Origin: Verrucomicrobiota bacterium
GTDB taxonomy: Bacteria > Verrucomicrobiota > Verrucomicrobiia > Verrucomicrobiales > DEV007
NCBI GenBank assembly: GCA_963205275.1
Contig: CAUJIH010000051.1
Location: forward strand, 1 to 64,000
DNA: 64,000 bases
Direction of reading: 5' to 3'
In this document: piece by piece, positions 26,131 through 35,368 of the stretch
Layout of the letters: every line of letters begins with the position of its first letter
Numbering within the stretch: position 1 is the first letter of the stretch
Notes under the pieces: generated by a model
Database searches by the model: none
What the model was told of the DNA's origin: nothing
Seen by the model: only the letters and a program-made list of their open reading frames with translations
Made by a program: the position numbers and the translations under genes

Positions 26131-26592
26131 ATGCCGGAAGCGAAGCTCACTCATATCCGTCCCGACGGTAGCGCAATCATGGTCGATGTATCGGGGAAAC
26201 CCATCCAGCGGCGCACAGCAGTCGCCGTCGGAGAAATCACCCTCTCAGCCGATACCCTGAATGCGATCCTAAACGGTCAACTCCCGAAAGGTGATGTGCT
26301 GGCAGTCGCCCGCATCGCTGGCATTCAGGCAGCGAAACGGACTTCAGAGCTAATTCCACTTTGCCACCCTCTGCCGATCACCAAGGTAACGGTAGATTTT
26401 ACACCTCAGCCTCACGGAATATCCATCCAGACCACTGTAAGAACTGATGCAAAAACAGGAGTGGAAATGGAGGCACTCACTGCCGTATCGGTCGCGGCAC
26501 TCACGATCTACGACATGTGCAAAGCCATCGACCACGCAATGGTCATCGGGCCGATTCGTCTTCAAGAAAAGACGAAGGAAATGATCGACTGA
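26131..26592 (+). CDS. moaC: cyclic pyranopterin monophosphate synthase MoaC
   Basis: A 153-residue enzyme of molybdenum cofactor synthesis that converts 3',8-cH2GTP to cyclic pyranopterin monophosphate. Family marks are [19 protein letters not shown] at the N-terminus, [28 protein letters not shown] (catalytic segment with LCHPL), [24 protein letters not shown] and [10 protein letters not shown]. The ATG at 26131 gives the usual length; an in-frame ATG at 26104 would add nine residues. No other cofactor gene is nearby. A perfect 16-bp tandem duplication covers the stop codon (26583-26598 and 26599-26614). Confidence 0.95.
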   Translation: MPEAKLTHIRPDGSAIMVDVSGKPIQRRTAVAVGEITLSADTLNAILNGQLPKGDVLAVARIAGIQAAKRTSELIPLCHPLPITKVTVDFTPQPHGISIQTTVRTDAKTGVEMEALTAVSVAALTIYDMCKAIDHAMVIGPIRLQEKTKEMID

Positions 26593-26614
26593 AAGCCAGA
26601 TCGACTGAAAGCCA
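26583..26614. repeat. tandem 16-bp duplication at the moaC stop codon
   Basis: The same 16 bases occur twice in a row (26583-26598, 26599-26614), with the moaC stop inside the first copy. It is probably a recent replication-slippage event that leaves the protein unchanged. Confidence 0.95.
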
Positions 26615-26634
26615 ACAACGAGTCAGCCCTGCTT

Positions 26635-27495
26635 TTACCTCGGCCAAGCGACCGCCTTCTGGCTGGAAGAACCGAGCCCCTCGATTCCCAACTCGACCAC
26701 GTCACCCGCCTGAAGATATTGCGGTGGCTTGAAACCCAGCCCCACCCCTGGAGGCGTACCGGTGGAGACGATATCGCCCGGCTCCAGAGTCATGAACTGA
26801 CTGATATAACTGACCAGATTCGCACAGCCGAAAATCAAGTTCGACGAGTTGCTGTTCTGCTTCATGACGCCGTTCACGCTTAACCACATTTTGAGATTTT
26901 CCGGGTTCTCGATCTCGTCTGGAGTCACCAGAAATGGCCCGATCGGGGCGAAAGTATCACAGCTCTTTCCTTTTACCCATTGACCACCTCTCTCCAGTTG
27001 ATACGCCCGCTCGCTATAATCATTGTGCAACATATAACCAGCGATGTGTTTCAGCGCATCTTCCTCGCTGACATAGCTGGCCCGCTCTCCGATCACAAAC
27101 GCGAGTTCCACTTCCCAGTCCGTTTTCTCACTCCCTTTCGGGATGATCACGGGATCGTCAGGGCCACAGATCGCGCTCGTCGCTTTAAAAAACAGAATGG
27201 GTTCTTCCGGAATCGGCATCCCCGATTCGGCAGCGTGGTCCGAGTAATTCAGGCCGATACAAATCAGCTTGCCGGGGCGACAGATCGCGGGGCCGAGGCG
27301 CGTGCCTTCCGGAATGCGGGGAGCCGAATCGCGATTCAGTTTCAGCCAGTCAGCCAAGCGCACCAGATGAGCAGGATCAGCAAAAAATTCATTATTCCAG
27401 TCCATCCCGAACCCGCTCGCGTCGATACGCGAACCGTCCTCGAGCTGTAAACCGGGTCTTTCAGAGTCCTGTGAACCAAAACGGAGTAGTTTCAT
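26635..27495 (-). CDS. fumarylacetoacetate hydrolase family protein
   Basis: A 286-residue enzyme of the FAH superfamily. The C-terminal catalytic domain begins LICIGLNYSDHAAESG, and metal-binding acidic residues lie in DWEVELAFVIG (Glu-x-Glu). Further on are GYMLHNDYSERAYQLERGGQWVKGKSCDTFAPIGPFLV and GDIVSTGTPPGVGLGFKPP, all typical of the family. Members act on 2-oxo acids, for example isomerases or decarboxylases in aromatic degradation, acylpyruvases or oxaloacetate decarboxylases. The substrate is not identifiable. The ATG at 27495 is chosen over GTG/ATG at 27516 because MKLLRFG is the normal start. It converges with moaC. Confidence 0.88.
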   Translation of the reverse strand: MKLLRFGSQDSERPGLQLEDGSRIDASGFGMDWNNEFFADPAHLVRLADWLKLNRDSAPRIPEGTRLGPAICRPGKLICIGLNYSDHAAESGMPIPEEPILFFKATSAICGPDDPVIIPKGSEKTDWEVELAFVIGERASYVSEEDALKHIAGYMLHNDYSERAYQLERGGQWVKGKSCDTFAPIGPFLVTPDEIENPENLKMWLSVNGVMKQNSNSSNLIFGCANLVSYISQFMTLEPGDIVSTGTPPGVGLGFKPPQYLQAGDVVELGIEGLGSSSQKAVAWPR

Positions 27496-27561
27496 CGCCG
27501 CGACCTTAACGCCCATCTTCGGGGTTCGTCAAATCAGCGAATGAATCTCCTGGCGAATTTA

Positions 27562-28785
27562 TCACCGCAAGGTCAATCCTGCGTCTGGTGAGCGCGATGG
27601 AACACGCTTCCAGATTTCCGGTGAAAAATAATCTAGCCCAAATCGATCCGGTCGAGCTGTGGTAAAGAACATCCCGTCGTGATCGAACACCTGTTCTGGA
27701 TGGTAGTAAGAAGCGACACTCTCAACCTCCGCCAAATCTTCGAGACCGACCTTCTTTTGTAAAGTGGTCTCGAGAAGATACTGCCTTTCCCCCACTTTTA
27801 CGACGACCCACGCGTGCTGACCGATATTTCCGTTCCAGCCGATGGCGACTCGCGCCTGAAAGCCGGCTGTAGTCAGCATATCCGCCAATAAGATGGACGT
27901 GTCCTCGCAGTCGCCCGCAGCCTCAGCCCAGGTCTCTCCTGAACTCTTCCAGATCTCATCCGCTTGCGGCGATCCCGGCACCTTGCGATCCTGATCGAGT
28001 TGGTAGCGGCAGTGTTCGGCCATCTTTCTCCAAATCGCGAGAATCTGAGTCTTCATCTCACCATCTGTCGAAAAACCTCCCGGAGGAGAGAATCCTTCGA
28101 AGAAGTCATTCGCTCTCCGCATCCGTCCGTCAGTCCCCACGGCGAGTATCTCGAACGGCAAGTCGCAGTGCGGGCAGGAAAGGATGAGAGTGCGCGAATC
28201 TCTATCCAACTCCAGCGCATGAACCTTGTCGCAATGGGGGCAGCGATTGTAAAAACGCCCCCCCGCTTCGTTCAGTGTCTTGAGAGAATACTCCGGAATG
28301 CGACGCGACATTACCGCCAGAGCTCCGAGCTGACGCCCCGAGCGAAACACCGCTGTATTGACCGAGTCAAAATCAGGATTTGCGATAGCAGTCCATCCGG
28401 AAATTCTTTCCATCAGATTCTCACGACTCCCGGAGACTACCAGATTTGCCGCCAGATACTGAGCGCCAGGAAAACGCGACTGCAAGACATCGAAAACATC
28501 ATCGAGCGATAAATCCTGAGGCGCTGAAATCGATGAGATCCAGTTTCCAAGAAATCCCTGAATCGCCTCGTCACCCTTGATCTCACTGAGGCCAGAACCC
28601 GACCGCATTCGATTGATCCCCACCATGACATCAGATCGGAATCCCCTCTGATACGCCGCATCGGGCGGTGGAATCGGGAACAGCCGCTCCCACACACCCA
28701 GAGGATCGACTTGCTGCAAGCCTAGCAGCACAGCCGTCCCGGTGGCGAGAGATACGCCAAGGATGCCCAAGAGGGTTTTTACCAT
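27562..28785 (-). CDS. transglutaminase-like protein with internal zinc-ribbon
   Basis: A 407-residue protein with an N-terminal membrane anchor or signal (MVKTLLGILGVSLATGTAVLLGL). A zinc-ribbon-like insert at about residues 181-208 has CPHCDKVHA and CPHCDLPFE. The C-terminal third is a transglutaminase-like cysteine-peptidase domain: catalytic Cys293 in GDCEDTSILLADML, then His324 in GQHAWVVVKVG and LLETT where an Asp is common in other families. Such proteins often serve as peptidases, amidases or cross-linking factors. An in-frame GTG at 28812 would extend it by nine residues. No clear partner gene. Confidence 0.8.
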   Translation of the reverse strand: MVKTLLGILGVSLATGTAVLLGLQQVDPLGVWERLFPIPPPDAAYQRGFRSDVMVGINRMRSGSGLSEIKGDEAIQGFLGNWISSISAPQDLSLDDVFDVLQSRFPGAQYLAANLVVSGSRENLMERISGWTAIANPDFDSVNTAVFRSGRQLGALAVMSRRIPEYSLKTLNEAGGRFYNRCPHCDKVHALELDRDSRTLILSCPHCDLPFEILAVGTDGRMRRANDFFEGFSPPGGFSTDGEMKTQILAIWRKMAEHCRYQLDQDRKVPGSPQADEIWKSSGETWAEAAGDCEDTSILLADMLTTAGFQARVAIGWNGNIGQHAWVVVKVGERQYLLETTLQKKVGLEDLAEVESVASYYHPEQVFDHDGMFFTTARPDRFGLDYFSPEIWKRVPSRSPDAGLTLR

Positions 28786-28812
28786 TTCACTTCGATCCGA
28801 TTCATCATTCAC

Positions 28813-29055
28813 GCGAGAGCAAGCCCTTGCATGATTCTATTTATTATGGAAATTATAAATCACTTCGCACAAGTTTCATAAATTATTTTAAAATTTTCGG
28901 AATGTGAACTGAAATATTAAAAAACATTGAACTCTCTTAGTTTTGATTCTCGTTTTTGGAATTCCGTGGATTCTCGCTGGGCTGAATCATCTGAATTTCG
29001 CCGTAAATCCGGAAGTTTTTTCTCTTTCTGAACGAGATGAACGGCTTTATCAGTT
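28813..29055. other. AT-rich intergenic region
   Basis: About 240 bp between two divergent genes, with strongly AT-rich first half (28840-28930). No convincing promoter pair with proper spacing, no hairpin of note and no ORF were found. Confidence 0.5.
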
Positions 29056-29061
29056 GTGAGT

Positions 29062-29523
29062 ATGAGTGATTCAAAAAACGAAAACATCATCGAAGCTCTC
29101 AAGGCCGCGTATGCGATGGAACTTGAAACCGTGCAGAACTACATCGCTGCCTCCGTGAATCTAGACGGGCTTCGGTCTGACATTGTAAAAAAAGCCCTCG
29201 CTGCTGATGTGACTGAAGAGTTGGGACACGCCCAACTGCTGGCCAATCGAATCAAGACCATCGGCGGGCTCGTCCCTGGCAGCTTCGCTCTCGAAAATTG
29301 TCAGGAGAGTTTGCAACCTCTCGCAGACACTACGGATCTCTTGGGGGTGATCAACGGAGTCATCGAAGCCGAGAAATCGGCCATTGCCCAATACAATAAA
29401 ATTATCAAGCTCTGTGAGGGTGTGGACTATGTGACTCAAGACCTCGCGATCACGCTTCTTTCGGGTGAGGAGGATCATCTGCGAGAATTCATCGGATTCC
29501 TGAAGGAGCTGGATAAGCGCTGA
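29062..29523 (+). CDS. ferritin-like (bacterioferritin/Dps-type) four-helix protein
   Basis: A 153-residue protein with four long helices. Iron-site-like motifs are visible: AMELETVQNYIAAS (Glu), EELGHAQLLANRI (ExxH), EAEKSAIAQY (Glu) and GEEDHLREFIGF (ExxH), the pattern of ferritin-like di-iron carboxylate proteins. This form is close to the bacterioferritin-comigratory or DUF892/ferritin-like families rather than classical ferritin. It may store iron or bind it for oxidative-stress defence. ATG at 29062 is chosen over a GTG six bases earlier. It is 73 bp before the SGNH gene. Confidence 0.8.
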   Translation: MSDSKNENIIEALKAAYAMELETVQNYIAASVNLDGLRSDIVKKALAADVTEELGHAQLLANRIKTIGGLVPGSFALENCQESLQPLADTTDLLGVINGVIEAEKSAIAQYNKIIKLCEGVDYVTQDLAITLLSGEEDHLREFIGFLKELDKR

Positions 29524-29596
29524 TGTCCCGAGCAAAGATCTCACGGACCGATTTTACGGACGAATCGCTGACAGACTTCTCTACCTTCGGTATCCC

Positions 29597-30607
29597 ATGA
29601 AGTTCCATTGCTTACTCGCGCTCGGCCTCGCAGGGATTTCTACCGGTCTCTTCGCCGCTGAGACTCCACTGTTCCAATCGAATGATCGAGTCGCCTTCGT
29701 CGGAGGAACATATATCGAGAGGGATCGGCACTTCGGATCGTTGGAGACTGTACTTCAGCTTGCCGTCGGGCCGGAAATTAAAGGCTTAACTTTTCGCAAT
29801 CTGGGCTGGAGCGGAGACTCGGTCTTTTCTGACTCGCGTTCCTATTTTGGACCTCCCCAAGAAGGTCGTCAGCGATTGGAGAAGAATCTAGCAGAGATTC
29901 ATCCGAGCGTGATATTCCTCTGGTATGGATCGGAAGTCGCGATCTCCGTCGGAAAATCTTGGACTGGTGAGACAGTCCCAGGGGATAAAATGGCGGGACA
30001 CGAGAGCTTCGATTCAGATCTGGCCTTCTTCATCAGCGGATATGGAGCATTGATTGATCTGGCCCGCTCCGCCGCAGAAGAGGCTCTGCGCGAGATCATC
30101 CTCGTATCCCCTCCTCCATTTGAGAATCTGGGGGCACCTCTGCCCGATCAGACCGAGAATAATCAGCGTCTGGCTCGCGTCCGTGATGCCATCCGGAATC
30201 TCGCAACCCAAAAGAAAACACGGTTCGTCGATCTGTTCGCCGCACTGGGCGGAGATACATCCAATCTGAAGAAGACCGATCCTCCGCTGACGGATGATGG
30301 CATTCACTACACTCAGGCCGGGCACGATATTATCGCCAAGGCTCTATCCAAGCAGCTCGGGTACCCAGAACTGCCGCTCTCGCTAGCCGATTCTCTCGCC
30401 AGCGCCGGACTCCGATCTGCGATCATCGAAAAGGATCGCCTCTTTTTTCATCGCTGGCGTCCGGCCAACGAGACTTATCTTTTCCTGTTCCGAAAACACG
30501 AGCAAGGGCAGAACGCTCAAGAGATTCCCCAATTCGACCCACTGATCGATTCCCAGCAGAAAAAGATCGATACGGCGAAATCTCTCGTATTCTCCGAAAA
30601 GCCGTGA
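29597..30607 (+). CDS. secreted SGNH-hydrolase-like protein with atypical block I
   Basis: A 336-residue protein with a signal peptide (MKFHCLLALGLAGISTGLFAA). The fold resembles SGNH/GDSL hydrolases: block V DGIHYTQAGHDIIA keeps Asp and His, and NLGWSGDSV is a block-II-like segment. Block I, normally GDS with the catalytic Ser, reads FVGGTYIER, and block III lacks the usual Asn (WYGSEVA). It may therefore be a binding or altered-mechanism member, as in many planctomycete homologues whose block I reads GNTLIER. It is directly upstream of the PVC heme protein gene (52 bp), the usual arrangement in the superphylum. Confidence 0.78.
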   Translation: MKFHCLLALGLAGISTGLFAAETPLFQSNDRVAFVGGTYIERDRHFGSLETVLQLAVGPEIKGLTFRNLGWSGDSVFSDSRSYFGPPQEGRQRLEKNLAEIHPSVIFLWYGSEVAISVGKSWTGETVPGDKMAGHESFDSDLAFFISGYGALIDLARSAAEEALREIILVSPPPFENLGAPLPDQTENNQRLARVRDAIRNLATQKKTRFVDLFAALGGDTSNLKKTDPPLTDDGIHYTQAGHDIIAKALSKQLGYPELPLSLADSLASAGLRSAIIEKDRLFFHRWRPANETYLFLFRKHEQGQNAQEIPQFDPLIDSQQKKIDTAKSLVFSEKP

Positions 30608-30659
30608 GGACACACCGAGCCGAAATCGCATTCCCCTTTGCACGATGACCATTTGCACG

Positions 30660-33600
30660 ATGATTCTCAGAATTCTTTTCACTCTTGTTCTGATTGCTGC
30701 TCTTCCGGCCCTCGCACAAAACGGGCTAAAGGATATTCCCGACACGAAGATTGAAGCGGAACTTCAGGCCTTCAAAACGATTGATGGAGCAAAAATTCAG
30801 CTTTTTGCGAGTGAACCCGCCATCGTCAATCCCACACAGATGAACTGGGACTCTCAGGGACGACTCTGGGTCGTGTGCAGCGGTATGTATCCCCATATCG
30901 TACCGGGGGCAAAAGAAGAAGATAAAGTCGTGATCCTCGAGGACACCGATGGGGATGGAGTCGCCGACCGCCATACAGATTTCGCGAAGGATCTCTATAT
31001 CCCCACTTCCGTCGCACCTGGCGACGGCGGAGCCTATGTCGCCAACTCTACAGAAGTACTGTTTTTAAGAGACACCGACAGTGACGGAGTCGCCGATGAG
31101 AGACGCATCGCGCTCTCTGGGTTTGGGACCGAGGACACGCACCATCTCGTCCACACATTTCGTTGGGGACCGGAGGGCATGCTCTGGATGAATCAATCGA
31201 TCTACATTCACACCCACCTAGATACGCCCTACGGCATCCGCAGACTGCTCGGCGGTGGCATGTGGCACTATCGCCCCGAGACGCGCCGGGCGGAGGTCTT
31301 TATGAAAGGGCTGATCAATCCCTGGGGACACGCCTTTGATCAGTGGGGACAGAGTTTCATGACAGACGGAGCCGGAGGCGAAGGAATCAACTTCGTATTT
31401 CCTCGCAGCGTATTCGCCACATCTCCCGGAGCTTCCCGGATCCTGCACGGACTCAATCCCGGCCAGCCAAAACACTGCGGGCTGGAGTTTTTAACCGGTC
31501 AGCACGTATCTCCTGCGCTTCGCGGGATGCTCGCCGCCTGTGACTTTCGTGGGAATCGCGTGAACTTGTTCCAACTGGCGGATCGCGGGAGTTCCTACAC
31601 ATCCACTCAACAGCCCGATCTGGTATCCTCCACGCACGGAGCGTTCCGCCCGATTGATGTCAAAATGGGGCCTGACGGAGCGATCTACATCGCCGACTGG
31701 TACAATCCTATCATCCAGCACGGGGAAGTGGACTTCCGCGACCCTCGTCGCGATCACACCCATGGACGCATCTGGCGCATTACCTTCGAAGGCCGTGCTC
31801 TCGACAAAAAACCCGAGATCGCGAAAGCGACGGAGTCGGAACTGGCCCACCTCCTCCATTCCGACTCAGGCTGGGTGCGCAATGCGGCGACTGTGGAACT
31901 ACGCTCTCGCCCAGCGGAAGCAGTCATCGCGGCTTTGACGAAGTCTTCTCCGGAAGCGGGAGAGGATGCCGACCTCTTCACTCTGAGAAAAGTCTGGGCT
32001 GGACAGGCGATCAATCACTTCGATTCCGACGCGAGCGCCAAGCTATGTCAGTCGCAGAATCCAAAGATCCGTGCAGCCGCCCTACGCGCTCTCTATTATG
32101 ACGCAGCAGATTTGCCCGTCGCTTTTGAATGCGCGAGTCGGGCAGTCGATGATCCCAATCTCCAAGTTCGACTCTGGGCGGTGAGTGTTCTCGCCCAGTG
32201 CACATCTCCGGATACGGTCAAAATCGCTCTGAAGGCACTCGGCGGGATCGAGGTCGATGAAGAACTCGATTTTGCGATCTGGTCCATCTGTCGCGAGCAT
32301 GCGGCTCGCTGGCGAGATGCGGCAAGCAATGGAAACCCCTTTGCTACACCTCAGCAGCTTCTCTATGCCGTTCGAGCGCTCAACGAGCCTCTGGCGATTC
32401 CCCAAATCCTGAGCGCGATGGAATCCGGAAAGCTATCCACGGACGCGGATATCGCCTCTATCGCTGAATGGATCGCCAAGGTGGGCAGCTCGGATGATCT
32501 AGGACACCTTCTGAACTACGCGCTCAACGACGGAACCACCCAAGCGCAACAAGCCTCACTGCTGAAATCACTCGACGACGCCGTGAGACTTCGCAAGCTC
32601 CAGCCCTCCGGCGATTTGGCACGCATTGTACCACTACTTCGCTCATCCAATCCCGTTCTCTTCAGCAGTTCCGCCTTCCTTGCCGGTCATTGGAAGCTGG
32701 AGGCTGCGCGAGAAGAACTGGTCCAGGCTTTTCGCGACGCTCCCAAAGATGCAGAACGCGCCAGAGCTGCCCTCGATGGACTGATCGCGTTAGGCGGTCC
32801 TGACAGCATTCAGCTTTTTGGCACGATAGGAACGAATCAAAAGGCTCCTTGGCTCGTGCGCTCCCTTGCCGTCATCGGGATGACACGACTGGCGATGAAT
32901 CGCGGAGCGAAGCTCGCTGTGACGGTTCTGGCGGATTCTCCTGACGGTCGTGATCCCTTCGGCATCTACGATCTGATTCTTTCCTCTAAAAACGGTCCCC
33001 CCGCTCTGACTGCGGCACTCGATGGGGCCACTCTCCCGGAAGCAATCGCCCTGACTGGAGTCAATAAGGCGAAGGCCTCGCCCTCTCAACCAGCAGGACT
33101 GATCGCCGCTCTCGATAAAGCAGGGAATCTCCAGCCGATGAAGGCCGCGCTCACGCCAGAGGAAATGGAGGCCATGATGAAACAGATCGCTCAGGAAGGC
33201 GACCCACAGCAGGGTGAGAGCATCTACCGACGCCCTGCGCTTCAATGCACCGTGTGTCACGCCATCGGCGGAATCGGTGGACACATCGGCCCCGATCTCG
33301 TTTCCATCGGTGCCAGCGCTCCTGTCGATTATCTCATCGACTCCCTGCTGGAACCGAGCAAGAAAATCAAGGAAGGCTATCATACCGTTTTCATCACTCT
33401 GAAAAACGGCACATCGGTCGCCGGAGCGATTGCACGAGAAGACACAGCCGAAATCGCGATCCGGGACGCCGCCGGAAAAGAGAATCGCATTCTGAAGAGC
33501 GATGTAGCGAAACAGGAAATCAGTCCGGTCTCCATGATGCCTCCGGGCCTGACTGCCAGCCTGCGACAGGATGAATTCGTTCATCTTATCCGTTTCCTCT

Positions 33601-34115
33601 CGGAGCTGGGTAAGGACGGACCTTACAAAATGTCGTCTCGTCGATTTGTGCGCCAGTGGCAGGCGCTCCATCCCCATCCCTCGACGCGGGATCGCATCGG
33701 CCACTACGGCACCCTGATCTTCGCCCAATCGATCTCCGACTACCTCTGGACACCGTTTTACGCGACAGTCGCCGGGACACTTCCCTTCCCCGAGCTGCCC
33801 GATATGGCGGGACGCGGACGAGGCCCCGAGTCTGCCTACGGCGCACTGAGAACTTTTCTGAATGCGCAATCGCCCGGTACTTTTCGGGTCCAAATCACGG
33901 GCGACCTAGCCGCTCTCAATCTATTCCTGAACGAAGATCAAATCGATCTGCCCAAAGAAGGGAAAGAAGCGATCATCACCCTGAGTCGAAAGGAAGCAGG
34001 TCGTTTCAAACTCACCCTAGTCGGCCAAAAAGTCTCTGCCCTCAGCAATGTCTCCATTGAACTACTGGAGGATGCGTCAAAGCTTGAGCTTGTCAGCGAA
34101 AGCGATTTTAAGTAA
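30660..34115 (+). CDS. giant PVC-type heme-binding protein with propeller and HEAT domains
   Basis: A 1151-residue secreted protein. The signal peptide is MILRILFTLVLIAALPALAQ. Residues about 25-370 form a beta-propeller of the membrane-bound dehydrogenase type (VYPPSHxW-like PTQMNWDSQGRLWVVCSG; GDGVADRHTDF, GEDPHHLV-like FGTEDTHHLVHTFRWGPEGMLWMNQS). HEAT-like helices cover about 390-780. A PVC-type heme-binding domain spans about 840-980, with heme motif CTVCH at residues 863-867 and GPDLVSIGASAPVDYLIDSLLEPSKKIKEGYHTVFITLKNG. An unassigned domain (about 990-1151) ends the protein. Family members are presumed periplasmic oxidoreductases for carbohydrates or other substrates. Confidence 0.88.
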   Translation: MILRILFTLVLIAALPALAQNGLKDIPDTKIEAELQAFKTIDGAKIQLFASEPAIVNPTQMNWDSQGRLWVVCSGMYPHIVPGAKEEDKVVILEDTDGDGVADRHTDFAKDLYIPTSVAPGDGGAYVANSTEVLFLRDTDSDGVADERRIALSGFGTEDTHHLVHTFRWGPEGMLWMNQSIYIHTHLDTPYGIRRLLGGGMWHYRPETRRAEVFMKGLINPWGHAFDQWGQSFMTDGAGGEGINFVFPRSVFATSPGASRILHGLNPGQPKHCGLEFLTGQHVSPALRGMLAACDFRGNRVNLFQLADRGSSYTSTQQPDLVSSTHGAFRPIDVKMGPDGAIYIADWYNPIIQHGEVDFRDPRRDHTHGRIWRITFEGRALDKKPEIAKATESELAHLLHSDSGWVRNAATVELRSRPAEAVIAALTKSSPEAGEDADLFTLRKVWAGQAINHFDSDASAKLCQSQNPKIRAAALRALYYDAADLPVAFECASRAVDDPNLQVRLWAVSVLAQCTSPDTVKIALKALGGIEVDEELDFAIWSICREHAARWRDAASNGNPFATPQQLLYAVRALNEPLAIPQILSAMESGKLSTDADIASIAEWIAKVGSSDDLGHLLNYALNDGTTQAQQASLLKSLDDAVRLRKLQPSGDLARIVPLLRSSNPVLFSSSAFLAGHWKLEAAREELVQAFRDAPKDAERARAALDGLIALGGPDSIQLFGTIGTNQKAPWLVRSLAVIGMTRLAMNRGAKLAVTVLADSPDGRDPFGIYDLILSSKNGPPALTAALDGATLPEAIALTGVNKAKASPSQPAGLIAALDKAGNLQPMKAALTPEEMEAMMKQIAQEGDPQQGESIYRRPALQCTVCHAIGGIGGHIGPDLVSIGASAPVDYLIDSLLEPSKKIKEGYHTVFITLKNGTSVAGAIAREDTAEIAIRDAAGKENRILKSDVAKQEISPVSMMPPGLTASLRQDEFVHLIRFLSELGKDGPYKMSSRRFVRQWQALHPHPSTRDRIGHYGTLIFAQSISDYLWTPFYATVAGTLPFPELPDMAGRGRGPESAYGALRTFLNAQSPGTFRVQITGDLAALNLFLNEDQIDLPKEGKEAIITLSRKEAGRFKLTLVGQKVSALSNVSIELLEDASKLELVSESDFK

Positions 34116-34146
34116 ATCATCGTCAATTCTCACCTCTTCTGAAACC

Positions 34147-35340
34147 ATGAAAAAAATCACCTGGATTCTGCCCGCATTCCTGCTGATCGCATTTTCTACC
34201 GTCCTAATCGCTCAAAAAAAATCGTCGAAGCTGAAATGGCGGGTTCAGCAACTCGTACAGGATCACAACGAAGGACTGGCCATCGGAGACATCGACGGCG
34301 ACGGAAAAACGGACATCACCGCTGGGGAATTTTGGTACTCCGCACCCGATTTTAAACCACATCCCCTGCGAAAACTCACCCCCTTCGGAATCGATTATTT
34401 GCAAAACAGTTCCGAACACCTCTTCGACGTGGACGGCGACGGTGACCTCGACGTTCTCGCCATCGCTTTTACCGAGCCACAACTCGCATGGTTTGAGAAT
34501 CCAGGAAAGGGAAACTACGGCTCCGATGGCTGGAAGGAACACCTGCTGGTCGATACAGAACTGAAGGCCAATGAAGCTGCATTTCTACACGACATCGACG
34601 GCGATGGAGTTCCGGAATGGATCACCAATTCTTGGGTCAAAACGAATCCGATCACGATCTACCGTCTGATCCGAGGAAAAGATGGCAAGATCACAGCTGA
34701 GAAGCACATTGCAGCGGAGTCCGGCAATAGCCACGGCATGGGCTTCGGCGATATCAATGGAGACGGCCTGCAGGACATCGTGATCGGCACGGGCTGGTAT
34801 GAGTGTCCGAAGGCAGGTCCCTTCTCCGGTCCCTGGACTGCCCACCTAGATTTCGATCTGCCCCATGCTAGTTGCCCTGTCATCATCACGGATCTCAATG
34901 GCGATGGACGCAACGACATCATCTGGGGGAGCGGCCACAACTACGGAGTCTTCTGGGAAGAGCAACAGGCCCCCCAGGCCGACGGCACCACCACTTGGCG
35001 ACGTCATCTCATCGACGACAAATTCTCACAAGCACATGCAGTCGCATGGGTGGACATCGATCAGGATGGAAAGCCAGAACTGATCACAGGAAAGCGCTAC
35101 TACGCCCACTCCGGAAAAGATCCAGGAGCCAACGACAAGATCACCGTTCAGTATTATCAATGGAATCAGGAAGCCGGAACTTGGACGAAGAATCTCATCA
35201 GCGATGCACCCGCCGGGGCTGGACCGGGGATCGGCCTGCAAATCCGCGTCGCTGATCTCGACGGCAACGGATGGCCCGACATCGCCGTCCCTGGAAAGAG
35301 CGGCACTCATATCCTCTGGAATTTGGGCTGGAATCAATAG
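34147..35340 (+). CDS. secreted FG-GAP/VCBS repeat beta-propeller protein
   Basis: A 397-residue protein with a signal peptide (MKKITWILPAFLLIAFSTVLIAQ). At least seven FG-GAP-like repeats contain calcium-binding D-x-D-x-D-G loops: DIDGDGKTDITAGEFWY, DVDGDGDLDVLAIAF, DIDGDGVPEWITNSW, DINGDGLQDIVIGTGWY, DLNGDGRNDIIWGSG, DIDQDGKPELITGKRYY and DLDGNGWPDIAVPG, forming a seven-bladed propeller. These are extracellular, often sugar-binding, proteins common in PVC bacteria. Start at 34147 fits the signal peptide. It follows the PVC heme gene by 31 bp. Confidence 0.88.
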   Translation: MKKITWILPAFLLIAFSTVLIAQKKSSKLKWRVQQLVQDHNEGLAIGDIDGDGKTDITAGEFWYSAPDFKPHPLRKLTPFGIDYLQNSSEHLFDVDGDGDLDVLAIAFTEPQLAWFENPGKGNYGSDGWKEHLLVDTELKANEAAFLHDIDGDGVPEWITNSWVKTNPITIYRLIRGKDGKITAEKHIAAESGNSHGMGFGDINGDGLQDIVIGTGWYECPKAGPFSGPWTAHLDFDLPHASCPVIITDLNGDGRNDIIWGSGHNYGVFWEEQQAPQADGTTTWRRHLIDDKFSQAHAVAWVDIDQDGKPELITGKRYYAHSGKDPGANDKITVQYYQWNQEAGTWTKNLISDAPAGAGPGIGLQIRVADLDGNGWPDIAVPGKSGTHILWNLGWNQ

Positions 35341-35363
35341 GGTTGAGTCGTAAACTCGACCCT
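35339..35363 (+). other. hairpin between the FG-GAP gene and the CxxC gene
   Basis: A 10-bp stem with one G-T pair and a 5-nt loop starts in the FG-GAP stop codon and ends five bases before the ATG at 35369. It has no T tract, so it is not a classical terminator. It may limit translation of the next gene. Confidence 0.35.
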
Positions 35364-35368
35364 GTCCG

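Noticed and set aside
32790-33893. A 367-codon minus-strand ORF opposite the PVC heme protein
   Set aside because: It is covered by the well-supported heme-domain frame and has no recognisable motif.
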